Assembly (NCBI GenBank): GCA_009809945.1
Contig: WTPW01001144.1
Location: forward strand, 139,072 to 203,071
Length of the DNA stretch: 64,000 nt
Origin: Gigaspora margarita
Taxonomy: Eukaryota; Glomeromycota; Glomeromycetes; Diversisporales; Gigasporaceae
Direction of reading: 5' to 3'
Every line of letters begins with the position of its first letter. Position 1 is the first letter of the stretch. The position numbers and the translations under genes are program-made. A model generated the notes under the pieces. The model was not told where the DNA came from, made no database searches, and saw only the letters and a program-made list of their open reading frames with translations. Below are positions 1 through 12,640 of the stretch, in pieces.

Positions 1-2797
1 TCATCATCATTAAAATCCTCTGCCATAAGTGTATTTTCACCTTCAAGTCATTCCAAAAACTTTTTAACATTTTTAAAAATTCCTCTTTTATAGAATTCTT
101 CACAATAAGCACACTTTCTATTATAACATATCAAATAGTATCTGTGGCTGCAAATAAGAACCATCACATCTTCTTCGCTAAATGGATGCTTACAATGATC
201 ACACAAATTTGGTTGGGGCAAGTACAATTAACTATAAGCAGTTGGTAAGCATCGTAAATTCATATTTTCTCCTAAAGTAGCAAGGTGGTAAACTTTCAGT
301 TTTTGTCTTTTCTTTTTTAACTTTGGACAACTTTTTCCATGATTATAGAATAAATCTTAAAAGTATTCTAAGAGAAAAAGGCTAGTTTTCTTATTTAAAA
401 GGTCAAGCATGAGTAGGGTATATGGATATTACTATATCTTATGATAATTTTTTTAAAATGCTAAATTATAGTTCACTAAATAATTGACAAATAAAATATG
501 TAAAATTAAAGCAAACTTTGCTTTGCCTAATAATAAAGAAAAGTGACCAATTTACTAATAACATAGGCTTGTTTTATTATATTGTCAACTGTTGCATTTG
601 GTGATATATTTGCCTTAATTTGCCTGTGAGTATTTTCTACATAATATTTGTTGAAGTACAGCAAATGCATTCGAATTATGTCAAAAAAAGGATGATTGTT
701 ATCCTTTCAATAAAACACATCAAACAAAAAAGCCAAAGGTGCTTTATTGTAATTTTTTCGTTTCTACTGTAATATGAATGTCCAAATGCAGAAAACTGTT
801 TCCACATATTCATTAAACAAACCTGCTCAAAATAAATTTGCATAGATATCAAGTGTTGCTAGTACTATGTTGTTGAATAAATCGATTGTAGTTCGATACT
901 CGAGGTCCTTATATGTTTTTCCAAATTTTTCTATAATTTCGTCCTGAATTTTTACCTATCCATTTTGAGTAAGTTCTAAAATGAGATTAATCCTCCACAG
1001 ATGAGGCTTTTTTGCAAGCTTTTACCAGAACCAAAAACAGTGTAAAATAGTTTTTTTAAAAAAGAAATAGTGCACTAAAAAACATGTTTTCTACTGTTTA
1101 AGAATAAGTATAGCGGACCCAAAAATGGTAAGAACAGTTCAATGTCTCGTGGTGGTAGTTTTATATATAGAGCTTTTCTAACAAACAATTGGCCTGGCCA
1201 ATCAGCAACAAGCAGTGCAATACAGTTATCCAAATGTCATGTTTTATTATTAATAGATAAAACAAGCATTATCACTTTAAAATAGTCTTCAACTAAGTGT
1301 AACATTTGCTCATTAAATCCAACTAACTTAAGACCTTCTATTGATCGTTCCTCTTTCCATTTTTCTAGATTTTCATTATAGTTATGCACTATTAAAGCAT
1401 TGATTTTATCAAGTTCATTAATTACTAAACTATTTCATAAAACCCAATATAACTATCATTCAAAATATGGAATATCGAATAATCTAGTATAATTATTAAT
1501 AAGATACCAACAGATTCTTGACACTTCAATGTTTGCTAGATTATGGATAGATACATTATTGTGTACAAGTAAAACAGATTGAGATTCTAAAACAGTTTTG
1601 CTATGCATATAGCAAAATAGTTTGCACTAGATGTTGAAGTAGAGTCTGGCCTTCTAATTCCATGAATTGTATGATAATCATCTATGTTGCAAACGTGAAG
1701 TTGATTTTTCTAATTAAAACTAAAAATAAAATAAATTTTTTTAAACATGATATTAATATTTGTCGCGGATGATCGTGAAATCGGATGATGGTGAAATTTG
1801 GAGGTCCTAATTTGAAAATATAAGCCCTACTAAAATCCACCTATACTCTTTTATTAATAACCCTAACCCTAAATCCTAACTCAACCATAAAAAAAAAGCG
1901 GACAAAAAAGGCCCTAAAAAATTTTAAAAATCGTACATAAAATATATCCAAATTTCACCATCATCTGATTTCATGATCATCCGTGACAATATTTAAATTA
2001 TTTAAATTTAATTAATAAAAATTATATGATTTGTAAAATGTTCTTCAATTTTTATTGCATATTGACTCTGAACTTTTTTTCAAAAATTTTCTACAGTACT
2101 AGCACATACAGAATATCTAAGTTTTGACATTGTATCGATTGCATTCCATATTGCACACAAAGCTATTAGATATAAGCCAACTTCTAACTTATGTTAATTG
2201 ACAAGTTTGTTTCGTAAGCCTGCCATCATATAGTACAGGCCAACAACAGACTTTCTTGTTTCATTTATAATATGGGCAGAACATTCTTTAGGAATAACTA
2301 AATTCATCATATATTTAAAAAATCCCTCAAGTTGAGGATCCGCACTTTCAATAATATTTTCAAATTTCATGGGATCCAACTCAAGATTTGCAGATTCTTG
2401 GTATTGTTGATAGTATAATACTCTTGTTAATGCTTGAACTTTTGCAGCGAATGTTAAATCTAATATAAAATATTAAATTAAATAAAAAAATTATGTACAT
2501 GTTTTTTTTTTAAAAAAAAAAACCTATTACACTACCTAAACAATTATCAGATTTGATTATTTTTTCATAAATGCTCTTTTTTTTTTTAAGGGATTTTCTT
2601 CATTGACTACTATCAGCTTCTATAATTTTACAATAATGAGGATGACATAGTTGCCTTCCTATTTCAAGATATAGATAATTTTGCAGCATTTGGTTTTTAT
2701 AACATTTTTCAAATGCAAGCTTAGTAATTACACAGAATCTTACATTGATATTTGTACAATCATTAACAAAACAAGGCCCAAAATTTTGGGGTTTCAT
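1..2797 (-). pseudogene. Degenerate copy of a repetitive Glomeromycotina-type gene with N-terminal Cys/His and C-terminal RING-like clusters
   Basis: Read right to left this is one diverged gene. An ATG at 2795-2797 starts a 65-residue frame with a Cys/His cluster (GPCFVNDC ... QLCHPHYC). At 2379-2194 comes KFENIIESADPQL and, near its end, VVGLYYMMAGLRNKLVN. Further left, short blocks in shifting frames read FLPFLGPLYLFLNSRK (about 1150-1090) and AKKPHLWRINLILEL (about 1020-965). At 240-1 a RING-like cluster reads LCDHC ... CSHRYYLICYNRKCAYCEE, broken by an in-frame TGA soon after. Blocks in this order match a high-copy gene family I associate with Rhizophagus and Gigaspora; it behaves like a transposon-derived family, but its biochemical role is unknown to me. 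Stops, frame changes and the MITE at 1761-1988 show this copy is dead. It probably runs off the left edge. Confidence 0.6.
1761..1988. mobile_element. MITE with ~40-bp inverted repeats and 5-bp target duplication
   Basis: Left end tgtcgcggatgatcgtgaaa and right end ...tcatgatcatccgtgaca are inverted copies extending about 40 bp. The direct repeat atatt lies on both sides (1756-1760 and 1989-1993). The interior holds telomere-like ccctaaccctaa (about 1861-1872). No coding capacity. It is inserted in the degenerate gene on the minus strand. Confidence 0.75.
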
Positions 2798-2880
2798 TTA
2801 CTAAAAAAAAAAAATAAAAAAAATTGATAATATTGTCCAAGTATTTTCTAAATATATTATTGATTTTCTACTTTGACTAA

Positions 2881-3130
2881 ACTTGGCATGTGAAATGGCA
2901 TGGTACAGTAAAGCTTGATACAGTGAAATTTGACATGGCAAAACTTGACATGGTGAAACTTGGTACAGCAAAAGTTGGCAGGCAAAAGTTAGTATGGTAA
3001 AACTTTAATAGAGGCAAAACTTTAATCAAAGCAATCTTGACGTAGCAGAACTTAGCACAAAAACTTTAAGTACAGTAAAACTTCGACCACAATGAGATTA
3101 TTGAGAAATTTTGCTCAGTAAAACTTGAAC
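2881..3130. repeat. Degenerate short tandem repeat (aaacttgacatggtg-like, ~17 bp)
   Basis: About a dozen imperfect copies of a unit resembling aaacttgacatggtg or caaaacttggtacag follow each other. No open frame crosses them. To the right (3130-3735) is AT-rich intergenic sequence in which I see no gene. Confidence 0.6.
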
Positions 3131-3737
3131 ATTAACCATGCAAACTTTATATAAAAAAAGGTTTGATTATAGTGAAAACCTTTACTATTTTAAAGATTAA
3201 TAACCCAATCACCTACTAACACCTATTACCACCCCAACAAAGTTAAACTTTACCACCTAGAATTTTTGCGCGAACCTTTTTTTTTTATTATTGTATTCTA
3301 GTAATAAAGTTAACATTATATAGAATTGTAACTAGCCAATCAAATTTAATCAGATGGGATCTGTAGATCATATTTTTTGACCAATAAAATAAAACTTCAG
3401 TCATGCTAAGCAATACTAATTAAAAGCAAGTCAAATCTTATGTTGCAGGTCTCTTAGTTTGACATATTATTGAAATTATTAAAGTACATAATGTGCAAGG
3501 TTGCACAAAAATTTATGTACATATATTTGTTATAAAAAATAATTTGATATTATAAACTGATCTGATTGGCTAATAATATCTGATGTACATAAAGTTATAC
3601 AAAATTGATGTACAAAAAAGATTGCCGTAAATTATATTGACAATTTTCCAAGTTTTCAATGATCTTAACCAACTAGGGTAGCTGCGCAGTGCATAATTCT
3701 GCACAGGATCAGTATGATCATATATGGGTTTTATACA

Positions 3738-4787
3738 TTAATAGTCATAGGACATATCTCCTAGAAATAAGTTTATAATAAAAAATTATAAAAAAAAACA
3801 TATGAATTTACTATAAACTTTAAGCTAAAGATCCTTCTTAGCTTAACTAATTAACTTAAAATTAAATTTTGCAGGCATATAGAACAAGAAAGAGGAAAAT
3901 TTTGAGCTTAAAAACCACATTAAAATTTTGCCAATTTTGCACTTATTCAAATGTACTCTGTCAAAAACAAATATTTACAAATTTTAAATTAGCAGTTATG
4001 TGTAAAATTATGCTTTGAACAACTTTATTTAGGTGACAGAAGTGGATTACCTTGTAAGAAAAATGGGTTATCTATGTACTAAATTTAAAATTTATTGTAT
4101 TTTATGATCTAACTTTTTTTCTTATTAGGTAATCTACTTTGGGCTCTTAAGCAAAATTGTTCAGCATGTAATTTTACACTACATTTGAGGTTGAAACATG
4201 CTTTTCAGACCTTTTACTAAGTGAAAAATAGGTTTAAATTTAGAAAAATTTTTTTTTAATTTTAAAAAAAAATTTTTCTAAGTTTATACCTATTTTTCAC
4301 TTAGTAAAAGGTCTAAAAAGTGCAGTTCAACTTTAAATATAGTGTAAAATTACATGCTGAACAACTTTGCTTAAGAGCCCAAAATAGGCTACCTAATAAA
4401 GAAAAAGTTAGATCATGAAATATAATAAATTTTAACTTTAGTACATAGATAACCCATTTTTCTTACAAGGTAACCTACTTCCATCACATAAGTAAAGTTG
4501 TTCAGAGCATAATTTTACACATAACTGATGATTTAAAATTTGTAAATATTTGTTTTTAACAGAGTTACATTTTGAAAAAGTGCAAAATTAGTAAAATTTT
4601 AATATGGTTTTTAAGCTCAAAATTTTTTTTTCTTGTTCTATATACCTACAAAATTTAATTTTGATATTTAATTAAGCTAAGAAGGATCTTTAGCTCAAAG
4701 TTTATAGTAAATTCATATATTTATTTATAATTTTTATTATAAACTTATTTTAAACTTATTTCAAGGAGACATGTCCTATAACTGTTA
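3738..4787. mobile_element. Long foldback (palindrome) element, ~1.05 kb
   Basis: The two halves are near-perfect inverted copies about the A/T-only centre near 4258. Examples: aggacatatctcc (3750s) against ggagacatgtcct (4765-4777), and aacccatttttcttacaagg (4450s) against its complement near 4050. Arms are about 520 bp with a few-base loop, so a transcript would form one long hairpin. No protein is encoded. The arms carry a recurring block like agttgttcagagcataattt, also present in the element at 59124-59780. Confidence 0.8.
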
Positions 4788-4904
4788 AGCAGTTTTTTAC
4801 AATTTTTTAAAAATTATTTTATTTGATTTTTGAACAGATATCTATTCAATAAATATTATTGTTATTAGTAATAAGGCTAATTATATAGCAAAAAAAATCC
4901 TCAA

Positions 4905-7654
4905 AAAAAAATTTTGTAATACTTACTAGCTATTCTGGTGACCACTGTGTGGTTGAGTTAGTTTGCATCCAGAATTGTTTTGATTTATGTGAGATTAAGT
5001 TGGAATGAGTTTGTAGTAAAGTTATTATTTTTTTCGCAAAGAATTCTGTAAAAATTTTATTTATCAAAACATACTATTTGGCTACCATGATATTGATTAG
5101 AAGTAGTTTGCATTAGCATTGGTTTATATTTTCCATTAGCTGAGTTAGTTTGCTCTAAAATTATGTTATGAACTACCATTAAACTATTTGGTAATAAAAA
5201 TTCTATAATGCTTACTAGCTATTCTGGTGACCACCATGTGGTTGAGTTAGTTTGCATCTAGAATTGTCTTGATTTTTGTGAGATTTAAGCTTAAATTAGT
5301 TTGCATTAAAGCTATTACTTCTTTTATTAAGAATTTAGTTGCAAGATCTACTTGCTATTTTGGTATTACAGTACCGTATTTAAATTGAGTTAGTTTGTAT
5401 TAAAATTATTGTATTAAAATTATTTGATTTCTACAAATTACTGTCAAAAATTTAGTTATTAAAACTTACTATTCTAGCTATCATAGTATCGATTAGAGGT
5501 AGTTTGTATTGGCATTTTCTTATTTTTTCTATTTAGTTAAGTTAGTTTGTTCTGGAATTATGGCATGAACTACTATTAAACTATTCTGGTAATGAAAATT
5601 CTGTACACTTACTAGCTATTCTAGTGGCCACCATGTGGTTGAGTTAGCTTGCATCCAGAATTGCCTTAATTTTTGTAAGGTTAAGTTCTAAATTAGTTTG
5701 CATTAAAGTTATTACTTCTTTTGCAAGGTCTACTTGCTATTTTGGTAATTAAAGTACTTTATTTAAATTGAGTTTTGTTTGCATTAAATTTATTGTATTA
5801 AAATTATTTGAATTTTACTATGAATTACTATAAAAAATTAAGTTATTAAAACATACCATTTTGGCTACCATGGTCATTTAGAGGTAGTTTGTATTAGCAT
5901 TCATTGGGAAAATAAATAAGGCACCAATCTGCACAAATCTGCAACCCTAGAAAATTTTAACAAATTTTGCAATAACTTGTGATCTAGTAGTCTAAGCTTA
6001 ATAATTTTGGTACCATTCAATTCATCTTGATGATTGAATCGAATGGTGCCAAAATTATTGAAATCCAATTACTAGAACACAAGAAAGTCCTATTTATGTG
6101 AATTATATAAACTTCAAATGATCTTGCCAACCAATGGTCTAAATTTTTGATTTTGGTACTATTCAATTCCTCTTGATAAAATGGTTCAAACAGTACCAAA
6201 AACATCAAAATTGGATTACTAGTTAACAAGTTATTTGTAAAAAATAATTTGTAGTGCAGTTCTGCACAGAAAGTTAATTTCTTTTTTAAATTTCCGTACA
6301 AAACTGCATTGCAAATTGTTTTCATAAATAACTTGTTAACTAGTGATCCAATTTTGATATTTTTTTACCATTTGTGCCATCTCATTGAGAGGAATCGAAT
6401 GGTACCAAAATTATTAAATTTGGACTACTGGTTGGCAAGATCGTTCGATGTTTATATAATTTACATAAATGGGATTTTCTTGTGTTCTAATAATTGGATT
6501 TTAATAAATTTGGTAATGTTCGATCTGGCTCAGCAAGTCAAATTGAATGGTACTAAAATTATTAAGTTTATACTATTGGATTACAAGTTATTGCAAAATT
6601 TGTTAAAATTTTCCAGGGTTCAGATTTGTGCAGATCTTATTTATTTTCCTGATACTGTTTTATATTTTATATTTGGTTGAGTTAGTTTGCTTTGGAATTA
6701 TGCCATGAACTACTGTTAAACTATTCTGGTAATATAATTCTGTAATGCTTACCAACTATTCTAGTGATTACCTTATAGTTGGGTTGATTTGTGAGGTAAA
6801 GTTCTGAATTAGTTTGTATTAAAGTTATTACTTCTTTTGCAAAAAATTCTGTTGCAAGGTCTACTTGCTATTTTGCAATTACAGTACCTTATTTAGATTG
6901 AGTTAGTTTGTATTAAAATTATTGTATTAAAATTATTTACTTCTACTACGAATTACTGCAAAAAATTTAGTTATTATAATATACCATTTGGCTACCACAA
7001 TATTGATTAGAGGTGTTTGCATTGGTTTTGCCTTATATTTTCTATTTGGTTGAGTTAGTTTGCTTTGGAATTATATCATGAGCTACTGTTAAACTATTCT
7101 GGTATTAAAAATTCTATAATGCTTACTGGCTATTCTGGTAAGTATTGTGTAGTTGAGTAAGCTTGTATTTGGAACTGTCTTGATTTTTGTGAGGTTAAAT
7201 TTGAATTAGTTTGCACTAAATTTGTTACTTTTTTTCTAATTGCTATTTTGGTAATTACAGTACCTTATTTATATTGTATTAAATTGTATTGAAATTCTTG
7301 TATTAATTATTTGATTTCTATTATGAATTACTGTAAACAATTTATCTATCTAAACATACCATTTTGGCTACCATGTTATCAGTTAGAGGTAGTTTGCATT
7401 GGATTTGTTTTATGTTTTCTATGCAGTTAAGCCACTGTAAAACTTTTTTGATAATAAAAGTTTGTATTGGAATTATTGCAAATTATAAAAAATTCTGTTA
7501 GGTATAAACCTATTTGTCACATAATAAGTAGTTAAGGTTGGAAGTTACTTTAAATAGTATCATAAATTATTATAATTTGCATTAAAATATTATAGTTTCT
7601 ACTATGAGATACTATAAAAATTTGATTAAACTTTACTACTTTAGCAATATACAG
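4905..7654. repeat. Satellite array 1: ~100-bp monomers in a ~390-bp higher-order repeat
   Basis: Monomers share gttgagttagtttgcatt, attactgtaaaaaattctg and cttactagctattctgg. Landmark tattctggtgaccacc-type blocks fall near 4941, 5231, 5629, 6763 and 7141. After removing the foldback at 5906-6650 the spacings are about 290, 398, 389 and 378 bp, which indicates a four-monomer higher-order unit with one unit a monomer short. The array continues briefly after the hAT-like insertion at 7655-9106. No gene lies within it. Confidence 0.7.
5906..6650. mobile_element. Foldback element inserted in satellite array 1
   Basis: Left end gggaaaataaataaggcacc pairs with the right end ...cttatttattttcc; arms of about 350 bp meet near 6280-6300. 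Each arm carries two copies of an inner palindrome of the form ttttggtaccattcaattc ... gaatcgaatggtaccaaaa. The two reading frames of ~100-120 codons at 6017-6325 and 6309-6680 are the palindrome arms read through, not genes. The satellite resumes on the other side. Confidence 0.8.
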
Positions 7655-7873
7655 TAGTGTTTCTAAAAACTGAACTGAACCAAACATTGGGTTGAGTTCG
7701 AGTTCAGTCTGAATTCGAACCAAACCTGAACCAGACTTAATTTAAAAATGCAGTTCAGTCTGAGTTTGGTATTGAACTTTTAAACCAAGTTTGTGTTCAG
7801 TTCAGGTTCGTTAAAAGTTCATGAACATGTTCGGGTTTGGTAAAAACCCAACCCTACCCATGTTGAACCCGGG

Positions 7874-8228
7874 TCGATAATAGTTGCTACATAGTAAGTC
7901 TAAATTTTACTATGTAAATCAATAATAATTGCTTAAGTAAACTTGTTTGGGCAATTAAAATGCATAATTACTAAAATTTTCATTCAAATTGGAGAAAATT
8001 TTATTATTTGACTTTTAATTTTTACTTTCAATGAAAAGATTAGAATCTTTTTAAAAAACATGTTTGACGAACGCAAAAATTAAAAGTCAAATAATAAAAA
8101 GTTCTCCAATTTGGATAAACATTTCAGAGTATATGCATTTTGTTCTTCCAAACATTTTTACTTAAGCAAATTTTATCTATTTACATAGTAAAATTTAGAC
8201 TTTACTATATAGCAACTACTTGCGATCA
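7874..8228. mobile_element. Nested MITE, catagtaaag family copy 1
   Basis: Inverted ends of about 150 bp read tagttgctacatagtaaag... and ...actatatagcaacta. Inside each end sits the small palindrome catagtaaa...tttactatg and then gcttaagtaaa. It shares ends and interior with the copy at 9710-10068. Non-coding. Confidence 0.7.
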
Positions 8229-8578
8229 TTGAATATAATCTGACCTGGATCTGACCTGAACCGCACCTGACCTGACCCAGGTTGGATCAGACCCTAGTTG
8301 GGTCAGATTCGACCAACAAAAAAAAAAATTCAAAAAAATTTCATAAGTCCATTCGATGCATAATCTTCCATTCAGTGTAGTAGGCATAGTGTGAAATGAA
8401 CAAAAAAAAAAACTTCAAAAAACTTTTTCAAAAAAAAATCAAAAATTTTATAAGCCCGTTTGATACCTAATCTGCCATATAGTGTAGTACTCATTGTATG
8501 AAATAAACAAAAAAAACTTCAAACAAACCCCAAAATTTCTTAAGCATAGTACACATTGTATAAAATGAGATTGATCAT

Positions 8579-8860
8579 AGTGTAATATGATGCAAAACAC
8601 ATGAAAAACACTATAGGCGGAATGTGGTGTGCATACATATAAAAGTTTTTTTCTTACTAAGTTAATAATACATGTCCACTAATTGAAAGTTGTAGAGCTC
8701 GTCAAGATATATCTAACCACTATTAGATGCGTTTCGATGAGCTCTACAACTTTCAATTAGTGGTCATGTATCATTAACTTAGTAAGAAAAAACTTTGATA
8801 TGTATGCATGCCACATTCTGCCTATAGTGTTTTTATGTGTTTTGTATCACATTACAACTT
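8579..8860. mobile_element. Nested foldback, ~280 bp
   Basis: Left arm (gtgtaatatgatgcaaaaca..., agttgtagagctcgtc) is repeated inverted on the right (gatgagctctacaact..., tgttttgtatcacattac) around a short loop near 8715. Long perfect stretches suggest a fairly recent insertion. Confidence 0.75.
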
Positions 8861-9661
8861 TGAACAGCCTTATCTATTCTACCCTAGTTTTTTGGTTTAA
8901 TTATTGCCTGAACCTAAACATGTTTATAAACTTCAAACCAAACTCAGACTGAACAAATATTTCAAGTTCGAGTTTGGTTTGGGTTCATTAATTCTAGGTT
9001 CAGTTCAGATTCAGGTTCAAAGATCTGCAAAATTTTAAGTTCAGGTTTGGATTCGACTGAACCTGAACCAAACCCAAACTGAACTGAACCCAATTTCAGA
9101 ACACTAATACACAGTATGAGACTCAATAACAAATGTAATGCTATTAAGGTTATATGTACCTTAGTTAATTAAACATACACAAAATACAAATGATAGATGA
9201 AAATTAATTTTTAAAATCATAGATAATAATTGATATCCTTGATTTTCACATTTCAATTTACATTGATTATTAATTTATTGATTACGAATTATGACGATTC
9301 TGTTATGAAATTAGTCATTCATACAATATGATATAAAAATTACATAGTAAAAGAGATATATTTTATCATACATGTACTCAGTGTTGGCATTGGACATATG
9401 TCCATCTAATTTTAATATAATTAAACTGGACTGGACATTGGACATATACTTGGACATAGTCCATGTCCAATGTGTCCAACAATTTACCAAAATTTTTAAA
9501 ATTATTTATTATATAAGCTATAATAAAATTCTATTTAAATCTATATAATAAAAGAATTTAAAATTACTTTTAAATTAACATAAGGTGCAATAGAATTCTT
9601 CAAAATCTGAGCAATAAAAGAACTCTATTTAATATGTAACACCAGAATTACCAATTATTGA

Positions 9662-10167
9662 ACTATATGTGTTTGAAAATAAGCTTATTTTTGGGTAAAA
9701 TCAATTTTTGATCAATCACAGATAGTTGCTCCATAGTAAAGTTTAGATTTTACTATGTAAATCGATAATTACCACTTAAATAAACTTTTTGGAAGATCAA
9801 AATACATATATATCAAAAATTTTTATTAAAATTGAAGAAGTTTTTGTTATTTAACTTTTGATTTTCACATTTGTTGAATTTATTTTTTATAAAAAAATTA
9901 ATTTTTTTGTCAAACATAAAAATTAAAAGTCAATTAATAAAATATTTTTCAAACTTTCTAAAATTTTCATATGTGTAATTTGATCTTCTGAATATGTTTA
10001 CTTAAGCAATAATAAACGATTTACATAATAAACTTTGGACTTTACTATGTAGTGACTATTGTCGATCGTGGGATAGCTTATTTTTGGGTCAAAGACATTT
10101 TTGAATTTTTGGACCTAAAGAAGGAGATAGCTTATTTTAGGTAGTAGTCTATTTTTTGGACACATAT
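9662..10167. mobile_element. Nested element with gaaaataagc ends inside the hAT-like element
   Basis: Left tatatgtgtttgaaaataagc pairs with right ...tttttggacacatat and gatagcttatttt. The end motif (tatgtrtccaaaataagct) recurs at 50443-50753. It is interrupted by the catagtaaag MITE at 9710-10068, giving three nesting levels. Boundaries are approximate. Confidence 0.45.
9710..10068. mobile_element. catagtaaag-family MITE, copy 2
   Basis: Same structure as 7874-8228: ends tagttgctccatagtaaag and ...ctatgtagtgacta, inner word ttaagtaaac / gtttacttaag, ~350 bp. The central region is a gacttttaatttt-type hairpin. Non-coding. Confidence 0.65.
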
Positions 10168-11498
10168 GGTATTACAATTACAGTTTCTTATAGTGATTAT
10201 AGTTAATTTTTAAATTGTTATTATTTGAATTTTTATCTATATATCAAAAGTATAGTATAATAATTCAAACATAATAGTAATATACAAAATTTTATAATTT
10301 GATTGGCCAATTGTCACATGATTATATACTAATTTAATGTTACACAATGTCCAATGTCCAACCCCTTCTGGTCCAATGGATTGGACTGGACTGGACATAG
10401 GTGGTCCAATGACCATGTCCAATGTCCAGCCCAACACTGCATGTACAATCAACAGAAAGTAACATAACCATTTTATTATAAATTATTTGATATTAAAATT
10501 TTAATTTCTTTCCAATAATGGATAAATGAAAATCATAACTATTATCAAAAAAGAATTACCTGTATAAGCGACACTCATAAAGTCCCCAACTAGTAATACT
10601 ACATTTTATGTTTCACATGCAATGGCCATAATGTTTGATAATTTTAATATTTATGTTATGCAAAAAATAAAAAATAAAAAATAAAAAATAAAAAAGAGAA
10701 AAATATTCATATGTGTATACACCAAATCAAATCACAACAATCATTAATTCTATAGTTTTACATTAAATACAAATAATTAAAATGATTATATTCAGTATAA
10801 AAAAATTTCTAATCAAAAATAATGATATAATTGTCACAGTTTTACACATGATCACATGCAATTGCTATAATATTCATTAATGATATAATCATGTAATCAT
10901 AATAGTAATTAATATGCATCCAAACCAAACTACAACAATCAATTATAACCATTAATACTAGAATATCATAGTGTTATATCAATGTTACACTGATTAAATA
11001 CATAAAAAAATTGCTGATCAACACAGTTTGACACACAATCACATGCAATGGTCATAGTGTTCATAATGATAACATTAATACTTACGTTCTGTAAAAAAAA
11101 AAAGAGAAAACATTCATACGTATATATATCCAAATAAATCACAATGATCAATTATAAATATTAATACTATTTATCTCACACTGATCATAATAATAAAGTT
11201 ACACCACACATCCATATATTTACATTACTTGTAATGCATGTATTCACATGCAAAAATCGAGAAATACCATACTGATGCATTTACTTATTTTAAAACTAAT
11301 AAATTTTCTTAAAATAAGTAAGTGAAAATTATAATCATTATTAAAAAAAATTTTCATAAGAATCCATATCACACTTCAAATTCACAAGAAATGTGATTGT
11401 ACTAATATATTTCATTTTGTATGTGCTTATGCTCTATTTTAGATACAATCAACAGAAAGTAACATAACTATTTCATCATAGCAACGACATGGATGGCA

Positions 11499-11798
11499 AT
11501 TATTTCACTGACAATTACATCACAGACAGAACATTTCACCAACAAATATTTACCAACAAATTCATTTTACCAACAGTTTATTTCACTAAAGCTTATTTCA
11601 CTGACAAAGTAATTCTGGTCATTGTCATTAGGATCAGGGTATGGTCAGGGTTAAATTAGGGTTAAAGTTAGTGTGCTTTTTAAAAAAAACTTGTCAGTGA
11701 AATGAGCTTCAGCGAAACAAACTGTTGGTAAAATGAACTTGTTGGTGAATATTTGTCAGTGAAATGTTATGTCAGTGAATGATTGTTAGTGAAATAAT
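11499..11798. mobile_element. MITE with ends of iterated atttcactgacaa words
   Basis: About 110 bp of inverted repeat at each end: attatttcactgacaatt... and ...ttgttagtgaaataat, with aacagtttatttc / gaaacaaactgtt inside. The loop holds telomere-like gggttaaattagggttaaag. No clear target duplication was found. Non-coding. Confidence 0.75.
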
Positions 11799-11809
11799 AC
11801 GGACTCCAA

Positions 11810-12063
11810 TGACATATGGGGTCTTTGCCTTGAAAATGACCTTATGGGACTATGTAGATCTTATAAATAAAAATCAAAATTTCTAGCTATCCAGTAATCC
11901 AATCCAAATAAATTTTTTTTTATTTTGTAGATCTTAGTGAGTTTTACAAAATAAAAAAAGTTTATTTGAATTGGATTACTAAATAGCTAGAAACTTTAAT
12001 TTTTATTCATAAGATCTACATAGTCCCATAAGGTCATTTTCAAAGCAAAGACTCTATGTATCA
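11810..12063. mobile_element. Foldback MITE, ~254 bp
   Basis: Left ggtctttgccttgaaaatga and right tcattttcaaagcaaagact are inverted. Arms of about 110 bp include gggactatgtagatctta and gtaatccaat. Directly adjacent to the preceding MITE. Confidence 0.8.
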
Positions 12064-12227
12064 TTCAATATTAAATTCTTAACTTCTTTCCAATAATGGA
12101 TAAACGAAACTTATATAACTATTACCAAAAAGAATTCTGCAAAAATCCACATAATTAAGTTGAATGGAAACAGTAATACCACATTTTATGTTCTACAAGA
12201 AACGTGATCGTACTGATATAATTATTA

Positions 12228-12640
12228 ATGTTGATCGAACCGATCAAAAAAAAATAGGGCGATCATTTTCTTCGAACTAACTACATTCACAAATATGATA
12301 GTTGATAATTTGATCTACAGGTTAATGACGAATGATGGAGGACGAAAAGATTAACAGTTTGGTGATTGCCAAATGATGGAAAGATCTACAGGTTGAAGGA
12401 ACTGAAAAATTGTATTATAGACAAGTTTTTGATGATCCTAAATAATGATTAATGATGATAACCAAAAAATAAGGGAAGATCATTTACTTTGAACTAACCA
12501 CATGGATAAATACGACAGCTGACGATTAGATCTACACAATGGTAACAAATGAGAGAGGACAAAAAAGATCAATGGGTATGCAAGTGCCAAATGACGAAAT
12601 GATGTACGCATTGAAGAGTCGAAATGAAAAATTGTATTAT
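12228..12640. repeat. Two direct copies of a ~205-bp dispersed repeat
   Basis: Two units share gatcattt...ttcgaactaac/ttgaactaacc, tgacgaatgatggaggac-like words, gccaaatgatgg and gaaaaattgtattat. A third, partial copy lies at 25785-26020. I do not recognise a protein in either direction. Confidence 0.5.

Larger units (their letters stand above)
7655..9106. mobile_element. hAT-like non-autonomous element with gaacctgaac-iterated ends
   Basis: Termini tagtgtttct... and ...agaacacta are inverted, and the flanks are a near-identical 8-bp duplication (atatacag at 7647-7654, atacacag at 9107-9114), the hAT signature. Both ends, about 200 bp each, are built from iterated gttcag/gaacctgaac words. 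A second copy lies at 18468-20374. No transposase frame is visible. It holds nested repeats at 7874-8228 and 8579-8860 and a ~115-bp tandem duplication around 8330-8575. Confidence 0.75.
9379..10439. mobile_element. hAT-like element with ttggacat-iterated ends
   Basis: Ends cagtgttgg...ccaacactg are perfectly inverted for nine bases. The flanks catgtact (9371-9378) and catgtaca (10440-10447) form a 7/8-matching 8-bp duplication, as expected for hAT. Each end continues with about 100 bp of iterated ggacattggacat/tccaatgtcc words. No transposase frame; the interior is occupied by nested insertions. Confidence 0.8.
10440..12240. repeat. Diverged tandem array (~250-350-bp units) split by two MITEs
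   Basis: Words such as tacaatcaacagaaagtaac (10443 and 11446), ctttccaataatggataaa (10507 and 12085), cacatgcaatggccata and aatcacaacaatca recur in order several times. The unit starting at 11446 resumes after the MITEs at 11499-12063. No gene recognised. Confidence 0.55.

Noticed and set aside
6017-6680. Two ~100-120-codon frames
   Set aside because: They are the two arms of one palindromic element read in opposite directions.
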